Of a stretch of 64,000 nucleotides of DNA, positions 7,264 to 16,754 are shown in pieces. Both the position numbers and the translations under genes were made by a program. Source of the stretch: Pseudoalteromonas nigrifaciens (lineage in GTDB: Bacteria > Pseudomonadota > Gammaproteobacteria > Enterobacterales > Alteromonadaceae); NCBI RefSeq assembly GCF_002221505.1, contig NZ_CP011036.1:62001-126000 (forward strand). Direction: 5' to 3'. Under the pieces are notes generated by a model, which was not told the DNA's origin, did not search any database, and was given only the letters and a program-made list of their open reading frames with translations. The first letter of the stretch is position 1, and each line of letters opens with the position of its first letter.

Positions 7264-10200
7264 ATGATGTCTAAAAATATAATAAAGAAAACAGCAATTG
7301 CCACTGCTGTCTCAAGCGCATTTATTGCAACACTTGCAAGTGCAAGTAACTTACCTACGGCTAATATTACTTATCAAAAAGCTGAAGCAGTAAAAGAACA
7401 AGTTGCAGATAAAAAAGAACCATCGGCACATATGATTGTATTACGCGCTACAACATCAGTAGACGCCTATGTTGCAGGTACTTACCAGCAATCAAATAAT
7501 CGTGAAATTACAGCTAACATAGAGCAACTTCAAGACACTATGACTCTTGAGTTAAATAGCTTAGATTTTGATGCGAAAATAATTGGTAAAACCAAAATAT
7601 TAGCACCTACGTTAATCGTTCAAGCTTCGGCTGAAGCACTTGCTAAAATTGCTAAAGATTCACGAGTAGCAAAAGTATTACCTATGTTCGATAGCGAACT
7701 GCATGTTGCAGCAAGCTCTGACTATATTAATGCAAAACCACTTATTGTAGACGGTATTGCAAGCGGTAAAGGTCAGCGTGTTGCGGTATTAGATACAGGT
7801 ATTGATTACACTCACCAAGCATTTGGTGGGGCAGGTACAGTTGAAGCATATTTAGCGGCGCAAGCCGATCCTACTACAGTGGCTTGGCCTCAAGGTGTTG
7901 TTAAAGGTGGTTACGACTTTATTAATGAAGACGCTGATCCGATAGAGAACGATCCTGCTAATTCTCCAGCAACAGGGGCTCCAACAAACCATGGTACTTC
8001 ATCTTCAAACTCAGTAAATGGTATTGCGCCAGACGTTGAACTTTATGTTTACTCTGTATGTGGTGGCGGTTGTCCAAGTGCCGCACAGGCTGCAGCACTA
8101 GAAGCCGCAATGGATCCTAATGGCGATGGTGATATTTCTGACCGTGTAGATGTAATGAATATGTCTCTTGGTGGCGAGTTTGGCGACACATATACTGGCG
8201 GCGGTACACAATACTTAATTCAGCGTGCTGTTGAATTAGGCGTTAATATGGTTATTTCTGCGGGTAACGATGGTGATAACCCATTCCGTATAGGCGGCCC
8301 AAGTACTACACCTAATGCCTTATCTGTAGGTGCAATGACACACCCTACAACTGAAATAGGTGTTGCTACAGGCACTATTGCTGGTGTTGAAGGTGATATT
8401 CAGCCATCAAGCTTTGGTCCACAAGAAGCTTATACAATTACAGGTGCAGACATTGAGTTAGTTTATCCAGACGCTAACCAAAATGGTTGTGTTGCGTTTG
8501 CCGCCGATGTTGATTTTACCGGTAAAGCTGTATTAATAGACCGTGGTGCTTGTGCATTTACCGACAAAGTATTAAACGCACAAATAAATGGTGCAGAGTT
8601 TGTGATGATTGCAAACAATACTGATGATGGTACACCAGCTCCTATGGGTGGTTTTGATGCTGCTGTAACAATTAAAAACGTAGGCATTAATTTTGCTGCA
8701 GGTGCGGCTTTAAAAGCACAGTTAGCAGCAGGTGGTCCGGCAACATTTGATATTAGCATTGACATTAAAACTACATCTGGCGCTGTAGCTACGTTCTCAT
8801 CTCGTGGTCCTTCAATGGATGGTTTATTAAAACCAGAAATTACCGCACCAGGTACTAGTATTGATGTTGCAGCAGCAGGTACTCAAACTGGTACTAACCC
8901 AGTTTCAGGTACATCTTTTTCAGGTCCAATTACTGCTGGTGCTGTTGCGATGATTCGTGAAGCACATCCAGATCGTAATGCCTTTGAAATTAAAGCAACA
9001 ATAATGAATGCGGCTAATTTAAATGTAACAAACGAGCCGTTAGCAATTAATCCTGCTTCAGAATTAGCACCTATTAGTATGATTGGCGCAGGTTTAGTTA
9101 ATGTAGCTAAAGCGGTTAATTTACCGGTTGCTGCATGGGTAAATAACGCTAAGTTTAATACCAAGCAAGCAGCGCTTTCATTTGGCTTAGAAAGCATGAC
9201 AGAAACTGCATCGTTAACTAAAACGGTAACAGTTAAGAACTTCTCAGCTGACGCTAAAACTTATAACTTACGTACAGAAGCGCGTTACCAGAGCGATATA
9301 GATACTGCGGCTATTAGTTGGGATTTCCCTGCATCAATTACTGTTCCTGCAGGCCAAGCTATTAATTTTGACGTAGTATTAACCGTTGATCCAGCTAAGT
9401 TACCAGAGTGGAATCTAAATAACCCATTTAGCGCAGAGGAAGTTGCAGCAAGAAGTGCAGCATTAACCTCAGTAGAGTTTGATGGTGCTTTGGTGTTTGA
9501 TGATGCCAGCACAGATACTGACCATGATTTACACCTTGTTTATCATGCAATGCCTAAAGCTGCTACTGAGCTAAGCGTTTCATCGCAAATCGTCGATAGT
9601 GAAATGGCTCTTGTTGTTACAAATAGTGGTCAAACTGAAATTATGCCACAAGCAGAAAGCATTGTTGCAGTGGGTGTTGAGAAAACATTTGCAGAAGCTG
9701 AATTTAATATTCTAGCAACTACTTTCTCGGCGTTTAATGCAGAGTTTTGTGACTCAGGCATATTTGTTACCTCATCGATTCAACTACGTGACCCACTAAC
9801 GCATACCTTCCAAGCGGGTTACAGATTAGAAATTGATACCGATAATGACGGTGTAGCAGATCAGTTTATGACAAACTTAAACGACCGTGGCCGCGATACA
9901 GCGTTCCCTGGGCGTAGCCGTACGCTAATTGGTGAGACAGATGGCGCGGGTAATGATTCATGGGCGTGGGGTACTCCGCTTTATCACTCTGCGGGAGAGG
10001 ACACCATTACCTTCTCTGGTTGTTCTGAACTACTTAATATAGATGGGACACTACTAGGCGAGCAGATGAACTTTAAAGCATCTGTGGGTTATGCTGCATA
10101 TCAAAGTGGTGTATTTACTGAAACTGATAGTGTTACAGGTTCAACTGTATTTGGTATGCAACCTCAAGTAGCATTTACCTCGCTTGAAACAGGTGAAGCA

Positions 10201-10731
10201 GTTACAACACTTAAACCAGGTGAAAAAGCAGTTGTTACAGCAAGTGGTCCATTTGCGCTAACACAGGCTTCAGGCTTAGATGTTGTTAAAGTGATGGCAG
10301 CTGCTGATTTAGAGGTTCCAGATGTTTCAGCGCCAGCGCTTGTTGGTGGTGAATTTACTGTTTCTGAAGATGCAGCAAACGGTACCGTTGTAGGTGCTTT
10401 AACAGTAACAGAGTCTGAGTTTGATTTAGCTATTTCAGAGTACTTTGTTCAGTCAAATACTCACCAAGGTTTGGGTGTTGATGCCGATGGTCAAGTTGTT
10501 GTTACTAACACAGCTTTACTGACAGGTGATTCTTCAGCCCAGATACAAGTAGTGGCAATTGATACGCGTGGTAATGTATCAGAGCCTGCAATGGTTACGG
10601 TTAGTATTACTAAAGTAGTACCACCACCGGTTGTTGTAACACCAGAGCCAGAGAAAAAATCTTCGGGTTCATTAGCTTGGTTATTACTTACTGCGCCGCT
10701 TGCATTTATGCGTCGTCGTAAGCAAAAGTAA
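7264..10731 (+). CDS. Secreted S8 (subtilisin) protease with PA domain and GlyGly-CTERM tail
   Basis: 1155 residues. Order: signal peptide (about 1-27), I9-type propeptide (about 55-145), S8 catalytic domain (about 160-600) with a PA domain inserted (about 385-500), Fn3-like and other beta regions, a cadherin-like repeat (about 1025-1125), a proline-rich linker, and a C-terminal GSLAWLLL helix ending in RRRKQK. The catalytic triad is Asp177 (VLDTGID), His243 (NHGTSSS) and Ser551 (GTSFSG). The tail is of the GlyGly-CTERM type, recognised by rhombosortase for processing at the surface. It probably digests external protein. The ATG follows an AGGGG site; a second in-frame ATG follows immediately. 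Confidence 0.93.
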   Translation: MMSKNIIKKTAIATAVSSAFIATLASASNLPTANITYQKAEAVKEQVADKKEPSAHMIVLRATTSVDAYVAGTYQQSNNREITANIEQLQDTMTLELNSLDFDAKIIGKTKILAPTLIVQASAEALAKIAKDSRVAKVLPMFDSELHVAASSDYINAKPLIVDGIASGKGQRVAVLDTGIDYTHQAFGGAGTVEAYLAAQADPTTVAWPQGVVKGGYDFINEDADPIENDPANSPATGAPTNHGTSSSNSVNGIAPDVELYVYSVCGGGCPSAAQAAALEAAMDPNGDGDISDRVDVMNMSLGGEFGDTYTGGGTQYLIQRAVELGVNMVISAGNDGDNPFRIGGPSTTPNALSVGAMTHPTTEIGVATGTIAGVEGDIQPSSFGPQEAYTITGADIELVYPDANQNGCVAFAADVDFTGKAVLIDRGACAFTDKVLNAQINGAEFVMIANNTDDGTPAPMGGFDAAVTIKNVGINFAAGAALKAQLAAGGPATFDISIDIKTTSGAVATFSSRGPSMDGLLKPEITAPGTSIDVAAAGTQTGTNPVSGTSFSGPITAGAVAMIREAHPDRNAFEIKATIMNAANLNVTNEPLAINPASELAPISMIGAGLVNVAKAVNLPVAAWVNNAKFNTKQAALSFGLESMTETASLTKTVTVKNFSADAKTYNLRTEARYQSDIDTAAISWDFPASITVPAGQAINFDVVLTVDPAKLPEWNLNNPFSAEEVAARSAALTSVEFDGALVFDDASTDTDHDLHLVYHAMPKAATELSVSSQIVDSEMALVVTNSGQTEIMPQAESIVAVGVEKTFAEAEFNILATTFSAFNAEFCDSGIFVTSSIQLRDPLTHTFQAGYRLEIDTDNDGVADQFMTNLNDRGRDTAFPGRSRTLIGETDGAGNDSWAWGTPLYHSAGEDTITFSGCSELLNIDGTLLGEQMNFKASVGYAAYQSGVFTETDSVTGSTVFGMQPQVAFTSLETGEAVTTLKPGEKAVVTASGPFALTQASGLDVVKVMAAADLEVPDVSAPALVGGEFTVSEDAANGTVVGALTVTESEFDLAISEYFVQSNTHQGLGVDADGQVVVTNTALLTGDSSAQIQVVAIDTRGNVSEPAMVTVSITKVVPPPVVVTPEPEKKSSGSLAWLLLTAPLAFMRRRKQK

Positions 10732-10755
10732 GCTTATAACTTAATTGTTACTTAG

Positions 10756-10778
10756 AGGGAGCTTCGGCTCCCTTTTTA
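10756..10778 (+). terminator. Rho-independent terminator after the S8 protease
   Basis: The arms AGGGAGC (10756-10762) and GCTCCCT (10767-10773) close a TTCG tetraloop and are followed by a T-run. This is a textbook strong terminator, so the next peptidase probably has its own promoter. Confidence 0.92.
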
Positions 10779-10809
10779 TTTAGCTTCACTAAAGTAAAGG
10801 CTTTATCTT

Positions 10810-12984
10810 ATGAAACATATCCCTTGTGTTCTAGCTATATCATCTTTAGCTATTTTAAGTGGCTGCAATCAGGCGCCCGAAGCAGTCCAAACAAACGTTA
10901 TAAGTACTACAGCAGAGCAGTTACCTCAAGTTGTTGCACCTATAGCTAAAAAAGTACCGCACGCCATGACTATTCATGGCGATACCCGCATTGATAATTA
11001 CTATTGGCTGCGTGACGATGAACGCAAAGCAGCCGATGTTATTAGTTACCTTGAGGCTGAAAATAGCTATACAAATACCATGCTTGCTCATACTCAAGCG
11101 CAGCAAGCTAAACTTTTTGCCGAGCTTAAAGGGCGTATTCAAAAAGATGACGATTCAGTACCGATAAAAAAAGGTGATTATTATTACTCGTCGCAAACTC
11201 GTGGCAATAACGAGTACACTACTTATGTGCGTAGCAGTGACTTTTCAGGAACTAACCAACAGGTTATTTTAGATGTAAATGAACTTGCTAAGGCTCATGA
11301 CTATTATGCTGTAAGTGGTTTAGATGTGAGTCCAAACGGTAACTTAATGGCTTACGGTGAAGATACTCTCAGTAGACGTATTTATACCGTTAAAATTAAA
11401 GATTTAAGCACCGGGAGGCTACTCCAAGATACGCTTGAAGGCACAAGTGGTAACCTTGTTTGGGCAAACGATAACAAAACACTGTATTACATTAAAAAAG
11501 ACTTACAGACTTTGTTAGGCTACCAGGTTTATCGCCATACTTTAGGTACGCCGCAGGCCAATGACGAACTAGTTTACGAAGAAACAGACTCAAGCTATTA
11601 CACAGGGTTAAGTAAAAGCAAAGACGGTACTGAAATTTATATTTGGCACAGTAGTAGCACTGCATCAGGTATGTCGGTGCTTAGCGCAAATAACGTTAAA
11701 GCAATGCCTCAACGCTTAATTAAACGCCAAGCGAATCTTGAGTATAGTATTTCTAAATTAGGTGAGAGTTATTATATTGTCACTAATTTAAATGCGGTTA
11801 ATTTTCAGCTAATGAAAGTCGCTATTAATAAAGCACATGATCAAGCAAACTGGCAAACGCTGATCCCAGCACGTGATGATATAAAGCTAGAAGGGATAGA
11901 GTTATTTAATGACTATTTGGTTTACCAACAGCGTGAAATGGGGCAATCGCGACAAATAATACGCAATTTAAGCACTAATCAAGAGCAGTTATTATCTTTT
12001 AACGACAGTGCCTACACTATTAGTGCTTATGGTAATAACGATATAAACAGCAATAAGTTACGTGTTTACTATACGAGCATGACCACGCCGGGTTCATCTT
12101 ACGATATAAACCTAAAAACAACGGATAAAACGCTTTTAAAACAACAAGCTGTGCTAGGCAACTTTAATGTTGATAATTACGCATCTGAACGTATATTTAT
12201 TAACGCCCGCGATGGTGTAAAAGTACCCGTAAGCTTAGTTTACCGTAAAGATAAATTTAAAAAAGATGCGACGAACCCATTGCTACAATATGGTTATGGC
12301 TCGTATGGCGCCACTATGGATCCAACTTTTTCAAGCGCGCGTTTAAGTTTGCTTGATCGTGGTTTTGTGTTTTCTATTACCCATGTTCGAGGCTCGCAAA
12401 TGTTAGGTCGTCCTTGGTATGACGATGGTAAATTACTTACTAAAAAGAATACGTTTAATGACTTTATAGATGTGACTAAAGCACTGGTAGAGCAAAAGTA
12501 TGGCGCTAAAGACAAAATATTTGCCCAAGGCGGTAGCGCTGGTGGCTTATTAATGGGCGCAGTAGCAAACCAAGCTCCTGAACTTTACAAAGGTATGGTT
12601 GCCGCAGTACCTTTTGTGGATGTGGTTACAACCATGCTTGATGAAAGTATTCCACTAACAACTAACGAATATGGTGAGTGGGGAAACCCAAATGAAAAAG
12701 AATACTATGAGTACATGCTATCTTACTCACCGTACGATCAAGTGTCTAAGCAAGCGTACCCTAATATGCTAGTAACTACGGGTCTGCACGACTCGCAAGT
12801 ACAGTATTTTGAGCCAGCAAAGTGGGTTGCTAAGCTGCGTGACTATAAAACAGATGACAATAAGTTACTGTTTAAAATTGATATGGAAGCAGGGCATGGC
12901 GGTGCATCAGGGCGCTTTAAGCGCTTAGAAGATACCGCGCTAAACTATGCATTTATGCTCGATTTAATGGGTATTAAAGAGTAA
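10810..12984 (+). CDS. S9A oligopeptidase B-like peptidase with lipoprotein signal
   Basis: 724 residues. The start MKHIPCVLAISSLAILSGC has a lipobox with Cys at about 19; residue +2 is Asn, not Asp, so outer-membrane lipidation is predicted. A seven-bladed propeller (about 80-440) is followed by the alpha/beta hydrolase domain with Ser576 (GGSAGG), Asp661 (GLHDSQV) and His696 (AGHGG). The family opening DNYYWLRDDER is clear. Oligopeptidase B cuts short peptides after Arg/Lys and is cytosolic in E. coli; an exported version next to a secreted protease suggests periplasmic peptide processing. Confidence 0.9.
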   Translation: MKHIPCVLAISSLAILSGCNQAPEAVQTNVISTTAEQLPQVVAPIAKKVPHAMTIHGDTRIDNYYWLRDDERKAADVISYLEAENSYTNTMLAHTQAQQAKLFAELKGRIQKDDDSVPIKKGDYYYSSQTRGNNEYTTYVRSSDFSGTNQQVILDVNELAKAHDYYAVSGLDVSPNGNLMAYGEDTLSRRIYTVKIKDLSTGRLLQDTLEGTSGNLVWANDNKTLYYIKKDLQTLLGYQVYRHTLGTPQANDELVYEETDSSYYTGLSKSKDGTEIYIWHSSSTASGMSVLSANNVKAMPQRLIKRQANLEYSISKLGESYYIVTNLNAVNFQLMKVAINKAHDQANWQTLIPARDDIKLEGIELFNDYLVYQQREMGQSRQIIRNLSTNQEQLLSFNDSAYTISAYGNNDINSNKLRVYYTSMTTPGSSYDINLKTTDKTLLKQQAVLGNFNVDNYASERIFINARDGVKVPVSLVYRKDKFKKDATNPLLQYGYGSYGATMDPTFSSARLSLLDRGFVFSITHVRGSQMLGRPWYDDGKLLTKKNTFNDFIDVTKALVEQKYGAKDKIFAQGGSAGGLLMGAVANQAPELYKGMVAAVPFVDVVTTMLDESIPLTTNEYGEWGNPNEKEYYEYMLSYSPYDQVSKQAYPNMLVTTGLHDSQVQYFEPAKWVAKLRDYKTDDNKLLFKIDMEAGHGGASGRFKRLEDTALNYAFMLDLMGIKE

Positions 12985-13013
12985 GCAAAGTACAACCATT
13001 GAGTAATAAGCTA

Positions 13014-13039
13014 AAGGCATCATTTAAAAGTGATGCCTT
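13014..13039 (+). terminator. Hairpin terminator after the oligopeptidase gene
   Basis: The arms AAGGCATCA (13014-13022) and TGATGCCTT (13031-13039) form a 9-bp stem followed by AATTTATT. The T-run is imperfect but the position is right. Confidence 0.7.
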
Positions 13040-13139
13040 AATTTATTACTAAGTTAGCTAAATAAGTTTATAAACTGAGTTATAGTTATGAAATACACAC
13101 TTACACTCACGCAAAAATAGTAAATATAAGGATAGCGTT

Positions 13140-13505
13140 ATGCATGATGAGCAACAGCTGGAACCCGTCAAAAAAGATGACCGCACATGGGCAATGCTTT
13201 GTCATTTAAGTGCCTTGTCTGGATTTATTGTGCCATTAGGCTCTGTAATTGGGCCGTTAATTGTGTGGTTAATAAAAAAAGATGACATGCCGATTGTTGA
13301 TGTTCATGGCAAAAAAGCACTCAACTTTCAAATCACTATGATGATTGCTTACTTTGTGTGTTTTCTTTTAATGTTTGTTGTTATTGGTGTAATTTTACTG
13401 CCAATAGTCGCTATATTTTCGTTTGTAATGGTGGTTATTGCCGCGGTTAAAGCCAATGATGGTAAAGAGTTTGACTACCCGTTGAGTTTAAATTTGATAA
13501 AATAG
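13140..13505 (+). CDS. DUF4870 small membrane protein
   Basis: 121 residues with two to three membrane segments. The N-terminal DRTWAMLCHLSALSGFIVPLGSVIGPLIVWL and the later HGKKALNFQ are the signature of DUF4870 (Tic20-like) proteins. The biological role is unknown. AAGGA stands about 8 bases before the ATG. A strong terminator directly follows. Confidence 0.88.
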   Translation: MHDEQQLEPVKKDDRTWAMLCHLSALSGFIVPLGSVIGPLIVWLIKKDDMPIVDVHGKKALNFQITMMIAYFVCFLLMFVVIGVILLPIVAIFSFVMVVIAAVKANDGKEFDYPLSLNLIK

Positions 13506-13533
13506 CAATGTCGGTTTGTTAATAGCGTATTTT

Positions 13534-13560
13534 AAACCCAGCTTTTGCTGGGTTTTTTTT
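13534..13560 (+). terminator. Rho-independent terminator after the DUF4870 gene
   Basis: The arms AAACCCAGC (13534-13542) and GCTGGGTTT (13547-13555) with a TTTT loop are followed by a T-run. Because it precedes the next gene, it argues against an upstream start for that gene. Confidence 0.92.
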
Positions 13561-13587
13561 TATTTACTTCCTATTGTTAAGGATACT

Positions 13588-14022
13588 ATGCTTTATCTCA
13601 CGCTATTTTTTAGCGCTTTTATATCGGCTACTTTATTGCCCAGCTCGTCAGAGGTGGTAATGGTAGCTATGATGACCCAAGGTAAAGTAAATTTATTGTT
13701 GTTATGGCTAGCTGCCACTTTGGGCAATGTATTAGGGAGCTGCGTTAATTACTGGTTGGGTACTCAAGTACTGCGCTTTAAAGATAAAAGCTGGTTTCCA
13801 GTGTCAGAGCAGGGGCTTGAAAAAGCACAAAAGCAGTTTAATAAATACGGTGTATATAGTTTATTATTTGCCTGGCTACCTATAGTTGGCGATCCGCTTA
13901 CCGTAATAGGGGGAATATTTAAAGTGCGTTTTAGTACGTTTTTATTGTTGGTAACACTAGGTAAGGGGGCACGCTACTTAGCCGTTATCGCCCTTACCTT
14001 AGGTGTCGAAAAGCTTATTTAA
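13588..14022 (+). CDS. yqaA: YqaA-family (DedA/VTT-like) membrane protein
   Basis: 144 residues, close to E. coli YqaA. The motif SATLLPSSSEVVMVAM near the N-terminus and WLPIVGDPLTVIGG followed by GKGARYLAV in the second half are diagnostic. These small SNARE-associated/DedA relatives have several membrane helices and are thought to act in lipid or membrane homeostasis. I chose ATG 13588, which has AAGGA about 6 bases upstream; the reading frame is open upstream but passes through the preceding terminator hairpin. Confidence 0.88.
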   Translation: MLYLTLFFSAFISATLLPSSSEVVMVAMMTQGKVNLLLLWLAATLGNVLGSCVNYWLGTQVLRFKDKSWFPVSEQGLEKAQKQFNKYGVYSLLFAWLPIVGDPLTVIGGIFKVRFSTFLLLVTLGKGARYLAVIALTLGVEKLI

Positions 14023-14060
14023 GCTTTCTTACTTATTCTAAATCAATTGATCCACACGTA

Positions 14061-14417
14061 TTATTTAGCCCAATCTAACGTCAAAGACACAGAATCGGCA
14101 AAGCGTAATGCATGCGGTTTATCTACGCGAGCCTTAGCATAATGAACACTTGGGTGTGAATGACAAACAGCAAGAATTTCAGCAACCAGTTTTTCGAGTA
14201 ATAAAAAGTCGCCTTGTTCTACTAAAGTGATTACTTCTTTGGTAATTACTTTGTAGTTTAGTGCTTGATCTACTTCATCGGTTTTACAGGCGTCGTGTGC
14301 AGGGTAATGAATTTCTAAGTTAATCACTACATCCTGCTTTTTCTCGCGCTCTTCTTGGTTAAAGCCAATAAAAGTACGCAGTCGTAAATTGGTTACGTTA
14401 ATAATTGCATTAGCCAT
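14061..14417 (-). CDS. folX: Dihydroneopterin triphosphate 2'-epimerase FolX
   Basis: 118 residues, close to E. coli FolX throughout: NLRLRTFIGFNQEE, INLEIHYPAHDA, LNYKVITKEV, LLLEKLVAEIL and HALRFADSVSLTL are all recognisable. Retention of the LRLRTFIG and HALRFADSVS segments marks FolX rather than the FolB aldolase. It epimerises dihydroneopterin triphosphate to dihydromonapterin triphosphate. It is last of the folM-folE-folX operon, 3 bases after folE. Confidence 0.93.
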   Translation of the reverse strand: MANAIINVTNLRLRTFIGFNQEEREKKQDVVINLEIHYPAHDACKTDEVDQALNYKVITKEVITLVEQGDFLLLEKLVAEILAVCHSHPSVHYAKARVDKPHALRFADSVSLTLDWAK

Positions 14418-14420
14418 AAG

Positions 14421-14975
14421 TTAGCCTTTTATTAGCTGCAAAAACTCATTACGTGTTTTTGGATCGGCTCTAAAGTTACCCAGCATTACAGAGGTACGCA
14501 TACTTGAGTTTTGCTTTTCTACGCCGCGCATCATCATACACATATGTTTGGCTTCAACAATTACGCCAACCCCGGTTGCACCCGTTACTTCTTCAACGGC
14601 TTTAGCAATTTGATGAGTTAGTTGCTCTTGAATTTGAAAACGACGGGCAAACATGTCAACAATACGGGCAAACTTAGACAGTCCCAATACTTTACCATTG
14701 GGAATATAAGCAATATGACAACGGCCAGTAAAAGGTAATAAATGATGCTCACACATAGAATAAAGCTCTATGTCTTGTACTAATACCATGTCGTCTGCAT
14801 CTGAGGTAAATACTGCGTTATTAGTAATTTCTTCTAATGTTTGACGATACCCTTGAGTTAGGTATTCCATTGCTTTAGCAGCACGTTTTGGCGTGTCGAG
14901 TAAGCCTTCTCTGTTAGGATCTTCCCCTACAGCGGTAATAATATTTTCATAGCTTTGTTTTAATTCGTTATGCAT
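14421..14975 (-). CDS. folE: GTP cyclohydrolase I
   Basis: 184 residues, the usual length of the type IA enzyme. The zinc and active-site motif [37 protein letters not shown] and [12 protein letters not shown] are complete. It converts GTP to dihydroneopterin triphosphate, the first pterin step. Here it sits between folM and folX, so its product can feed tetrahydromonapterin as well as folate. A second folE copy elsewhere is possible but cannot be judged from here. Confidence 0.96.
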   Translation of the reverse strand: MHNELKQSYENIITAVGEDPNREGLLDTPKRAAKAMEYLTQGYRQTLEEITNNAVFTSDADDMVLVQDIELYSMCEHHLLPFTGRCHIAYIPNGKVLGLSKFARIVDMFARRFQIQEQLTHQIAKAVEEVTGATGVGVIVEAKHMCMMMRGVEKQNSSMRTSVMLGNFRADPKTRNEFLQLIKG

Positions 14976-15001
14976 AAATTTCTCAGTTAATTTAGTTTGG
15001 T

Positions 15002-15721
15002 TTACTTTAAATGCCGACCACCATCTACAGGTATAGCGCGGCCTGTGATGTAGTGGCTATGTAATAGTAAATCAATACTATTGATTATTTCTTGGCATCC
15101 TGGTTCGATACCCATTAATGACTTTTTCAGCGTTTTAGCACGATATTGTTCATCATCATGCTCATTAAAAATAATTAACGATGGTGCAACCGAATTTACT
15201 TTAATATTAGGTGCGTACTTGGCGCTGAACGACTTAGTTAAGTTATCAAGCGCTGCTTTACTTGCTGCATAAGCGACATGTTTTGGGCTACCTGTTTCTA
15301 CTACGTAATCGGTAAGATGAATAATATCTGCGGGAGTATTCATCTCAGTTTGATAATTTAGTAATAACTCTGCACACAGTAAATTAATTAAATAAGGTGT
15401 TTTTGCATGAATTCGCATCATATTGTCAAACAGTTGCGCAAAGTTGGCGTTATTAGCTTCGCAGTCCCAACTGGAAGCATTATGCAAAATAGCGCGTAGT
15501 GAGTTGGTATGCTCTTTAAGTGCTTTAATAAAAGTGCTAATACCATCATCAGTACTAAAGTCTGCATAAATGCATACAGCGCCCTGCTGCTCCAGTAAAT
15601 CAACTGCAGCGTGGCGAGTACGATAGGTAATAATTATCGGCTGCCCTTGTGCAATAAAATGTTTAGCTAAAGCAAGGCCAATGCGTTGCCCAGCACCTGT
15701 AATTAAAATCGGTGGTGTCAT
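15002..15721 (-). CDS. folM: Dihydromonapterin reductase FolM
   Basis: 239 residues, a short-chain dehydrogenase with the nucleotide-binding ITGAGQRIG at the N-terminus and the catalytic [10 protein letters not shown]. The segments [41 protein letters not shown] and VDGGRHL match E. coli FolM specifically. It reduces dihydromonapterin to tetrahydromonapterin with NADPH and has weak dihydrofolate reductase activity. First gene of the folM-folE-folX operon; the folE start lies 26 bases downstream. Confidence 0.93.
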   Translation of the reverse strand: MTPPILITGAGQRIGLALAKHFIAQGQPIIITYRTRHAAVDLLEQQGAVCIYADFSTDDGISTFIKALKEHTNSLRAILHNASSWDCEANNANFAQLFDNMMRIHAKTPYLINLLCAELLLNYQTEMNTPADIIHLTDYVVETGSPKHVAYAASKAALDNLTKSFSAKYAPNIKVNSVAPSLIIFNEHDDEQYRAKTLKKSLMGIEPGCQEIINSIDLLLHSHYITGRAIPVDGGRHLK

Positions 15722-15844
15722 ATATACTACAAAGCTCTCTTTTGGCAGGGGATCAGCGTTAATACCAATTTAATTAAAATCTTACGTAATACTTTAAGCG
15801 GTCGATCAGTCAAATTACTAAGGTATCGTACGATAATTACTGTA

Positions 15845-16681
15845 TTAAAGCTCATCGTATATAGTTGGCACTGGTTGACGCTTATGTTGCGTACGCTGAT
15901 AAATAGCGCTAAGTGTTTGTTCAACCTGTTGCGTAACCGGTTTACCTTCTAAAAAGTCATCAATTTGCTCATAACTTAAACCTAACGCTTCTTCGTCGGT
16001 AAGTCCTGGGCGATCACTTTCTAAATCTGCGGTAGGTGCTTTATTAACTAATACAGACGAAGCACCTAATGTACTACCTAAAGCGCGCACTTGGCGTTTA
16101 GATAAGCCAAAAAGCGGTGCAAGGTCACAAGCGCCATCACCAAACTTGGTATAAAAGCCGGTAATATTCTCGGCACTGTGATCGGTGCCAACTACTAAAC
16201 CTTGGCAAAATGCAGCAATTTCGTATTGTGCAATCATGCGTTGACGGGCTTTAACATTACCCTTAATAAAATCAATTTTTTCTTGCTCAGGGAGTGATTC
16301 ACCGTTACCAACAATAGCCGCCATTGTTTGTTCGTGTAGCGCATCGGTTGCGGGCTTAATATTTACCGTCATGCGGCTGCTAGGTTGAATAAAATCAACC
16401 GCTAGTTGCGCTTCATTTTCGTCGGCTTGCACACCGTAAGGTAAGCGTACCGCAACAAATTTATAATCAGTAGTGCTTTGCTCTTGGTTAAGTTCATTAA
16501 CAGCAAGTTGGCATAAACGACCGCACACTGAAGAGTCGACTCCACCACTAATACCTAATACCAAAGACGTTGCATGGGCTGCTATTAAGCGGGCTTTAAT
16601 AAAGTTAACACGACGGCTAATTTCAGCATTTACATCAATAACTGGCTGCACTTTCATTGCAGCCATAATCTCGGCGCGCAT
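15845..16681 (-). CDS. nadE: Ammonia-dependent NAD+ synthetase
   Basis: 278 residues, like the E. coli single-domain enzyme. The ATP-pyrophosphatase P-loop SGGVDSS is at about 45-51, and [27 protein letters not shown] binds deamido-NAD. There is no glutaminase domain, so free ammonia is the nitrogen donor. I chose ATG 16681 because AAGGAG stands 6 bases upstream; an in-frame TTG at 16687 abuts that site and is unlikely. It makes NAD+ from nicotinate adenine dinucleotide in the cytoplasm. Confidence 0.94.
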   Translation of the reverse strand: MRAEIMAAMKVQPVIDVNAEISRRVNFIKARLIAAHATSLVLGISGGVDSSVCGRLCQLAVNELNQEQSTTDYKFVAVRLPYGVQADENEAQLAVDFIQPSSRMTVNIKPATDALHEQTMAAIVGNGESLPEQEKIDFIKGNVKARQRMIAQYEIAAFCQGLVVGTDHSAENITGFYTKFGDGACDLAPLFGLSKRQVRALGSTLGASSVLVNKAPTADLESDRPGLTDEEALGLSYEQIDDFLEGKPVTQQVEQTLSAIYQRTQHKRQPVPTIYDEL

Positions 16682-16754
16682 GGCCAACTCCTTAGGGTTA
16701 AATAATTATTTCGCTCAGCAGAGCACTTGTATTATGTGATTTAGGGCTAACAAA

